Part shown: positions 62,816 to 64,000 of the stretch, one piece after another
How the letters are laid out: each line of letters opens with the position of its first letter
How positions within the stretch are numbered: the first letter of the stretch is position 1
NCBI GenBank assembly: GCA_004764695.1
Contig: SMSO01000034.1
Coordinates: forward strand, 3,666,501-3,730,500
Source of the DNA: Schizochytrium sp. TIO01
Lineage: Eukaryota > Sar > Bigyra > Thraustochytrida > Thraustochytriidae
DNA: 64,000 nucleotides
Direction of reading: 5' to 3'
Made by a program: the position numbers and the translations under genes
Notes under the pieces: model-generated
What the model was told of the DNA's origin: nothing
The model's database searches: none
What the model saw: the letters and a program-made list of their open reading frames with translations, nothing else

Positions 62816-63397
62816 ATGTCGGACCCCCTGGCATGCCGCACGAGCTTCTGCGACAGGTGCGGAACTCTTCTCGCAACACCGGACTCCGACGTGGTGACAT
62901 GCGTGTGTTGTGGCCGCACATGCTGCTATGGAGGTGAGTGGACATGACACGCAAGGCCTACTTGCAGACCAAAGACTGAGGACGCAAAAGGGACGAGCTA
63001 ATCAATTGATGTGCATGAAAAGACGAAATGACTAACTCAGAAGGATTGTATGATACTCTTAATCCTCTCGATTGTGCTGGCGATGATGTTGATTATTTTG
63101 ACTTCACATTAAACAGACTTGGACAGCCGCAACTTAAGGATAACCACTTTCGCCGAGACCCAAAGCGACCCGAAGTGGGCTAAGCGCTACCTCGCTCGTC
63201 GTGATGGTATTGATGATGACCTCGATGGCAAATTTGGAGATGCCTCCCAGCGTCGCGCTGAGGTCGACGAGACCTGCCCCAAGTGTGGCCATGACAAGGC
63301 TACTTTCTACACCATGCAGCTCCGCTCAGTTGATGAAGGTCAAACTGTCTTTTACGATTGCCTCAAATGTGCTCACACCTGGAGTCAAAACAACTAA
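62816..63397 (+). CDS. RPA12: RNA polymerase I subunit RPA12 (A12.2), two exons
   Basis: A small Pol I subunit needed for RNA cleavage and termination. Exon 1 (62816-62933) begins MSDPLACRTSFCDRCGTLL and carries the N-terminal zinc ribbon (CDRCG...CVCCG). A GTGAGT donor at 62934 and an AAACAG acceptor ending at 63116 frame a 183-nt intron; splitting a Gly/Asp region codon (phase 1) gives a continuous frame with no correction. Exon 2 (63117-63397) has the TFIIS-type C-terminal ribbon: CPKCGHDKATFYTMQLRSVDEGQTVFYDCLKC, with the acidic DE pair of the RNA-cleavage hairpin and all four Cys. Total 132 residues, the expected size. The exon 2 frame alone has no ATG; joining the two is what shows the gene is complete. 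Confidence 0.95.
62934..63116 (+). other. Intron in RPA12
   Basis: 183 nt, GTGAGT at the donor and a T-rich end with AAACAG at the acceptor. Exon 1 leaves one base of a codon and exon 2 supplies two (GAC), so the frame is exact. Confidence 0.93.
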
Positions 63398-64000
63398 ACG
63401 ATTACTCCAAAACACTGCGGGGAAACATGGCCCGCGCTCACTTGTTCTTCTTCTCTCATCAAGATGCGTCCAACAATCTAAGCTACAGCCATTCCTCTTG
63501 TATAGTGGCGTAGCTTCTTCCTTCTTAAATCAATCGAACTGCCTAAGAGGCATGTCTCTTAAGGTCTTTCGGGCCTTTCACAGTTGTTGTCTTCCTCGGT
63601 GCACATGCAATCTCTTCCGTCTCAAGACAGATTTATGGGTGCCCGCCAGGAAACCCAAACCGTTTTTCTATAGCAGGACCAGTTCTGATTTCGAGCACGC
63701 CCGTGATTTAAACCTGCGATGAGACATCGACCTGAACAAGAACGCCTCAAACTATTCACATACATATCTACGTACTTTTCACGTGACACTTACGAGCACA
63801 GCAGCTAGCAAAGATCTATGCACACACTAGTTTTTCCTTTCTTCTCGCTCGCGGTGTCCTTTTCAAAGAATAATAATATTTTTCTTACTTTACTTCATCT
63901 CGATATGTCCAAGTTGTTTCCAATGTCAATTCAAACACTTTTACTTTATATATGAGAGGTCCACGAGTACGTGCGCAGTTTTGATTCTTTGCCAGTTTGC
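63398..64000. other. Region downstream of RPA12
   Basis: 3' UTR and spacer to the window end. An open frame overlapping RPA12 in another phase continues to 63722, but it is a shadow. No further gene is recognised. Confidence 0.55.

Noticed and set aside
63201-63722. 173-codon frame overlapping RPA12
   Set aside because: It is a shadow in another phase of RPA12 exon 2, whose zinc ribbon is unmistakable.
1-64000. Search for tRNA, 5S rRNA, spliceosomal snRNA and CRISPR arrays
   Set aside because: I saw no B-box-like GTTCGANNC with a matching A box, no 5S or U6 core sequence, and no regularly spaced repeats with unique spacers. Reading by eye can miss degenerate RNA genes.

Overview
This is a nuclear genomic window from a eukaryote. 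Genes are monocistronic and separated by AT-rich spacers full of microsatellites. GT-AG introns occur but are rare: one gene (RPA12-like, 62816-63397) is clearly split by a 183-nt intron, and a METTL9-like gene has one intron with a TACTAAC branch site. Nuclear genes for mitochondrial proteins (COX11, ISCA2) and several centriole/cilium-type proteins (Sfi1-like repeats, IQ motifs, a very long coiled coil) suggest a flagellate-forming protist. A stramenopile such as a labyrinthulomycete/thraustochytrid is my best guess, but no marker in the window proves it.

Layout. 1-3481 (-): 5' part of a P4-ATPase lipid flippase gene running off the left edge. 3482-13910: about 10 kb without a confident gene, with several microsatellites, one short candidate ORF (6175-6396) and a decayed Ty1/copia retroelement (about 12220-13200). 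13911-19205: ISCA2 (-), COX11 (+), METTL9-like (+). 19876-23913: ankyrin plus double-BTB protein (+), convergent with a CDF metal transporter (24275-26173, -). 26174-28294: divergent spacer with long GATC-type and ATCATGA-type tandem repeats. 28295-31157: 3-methyladenine DNA glycosylase (+) convergent with PTEN (-). 31922-40214: an IQ/coiled-coil gene (-) and a 1,855-codon coiled-coil gene (+) sharing one divergent promoter region. 40761-46182: an AIM6-type phosphodiesterase (+), an MFSD1-type transporter (+) and a CRAL-TRIO-type protein (-). 47094-54163: Sfi1-like repeat protein (-) and ARMH3 (+), divergent. 54777-58178: eIF4G (-). 58179-62815: a second long spacer with a GAA tract and a short aldo/keto-reductase-like fragment. 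62816-63397: RNA polymerase I subunit RPA12 (+).

How the genes relate. There is no operon-like logic. Loose themes are phosphoinositide/lipid biology (P4-ATPase, PTEN, AIM6-type, CRAL-TRIO-type, ARMH3), mitochondrial metal biology (ISCA2, COX11, a CDF transporter) and centriole/cilium structure (three genes between 31.9 and 50.8 kb). These may be chance neighbours.

The sharpest sequence-level observation is that three otherwise convincing genes (P4-ATPase, METTL9, IQ protein) each contain one frame break, and in each case changing the length of a short homopolymer by one base restores a frame that matches the family. This points to sequence or assembly indels, although 31-nt GT...AG segments would also restore frame in two of the three. 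I did not find a convincing undescribed multi-gene system. The best candidates for novelty are the ankyrin/double-BTB protein, the CDF transporter with a second C-terminal domain, and the membrane-associated CRAL-TRIO-like protein. Gene starts given here are the first in-frame ATG, chosen by me; extensions that begin at GTG or TTG were trimmed.
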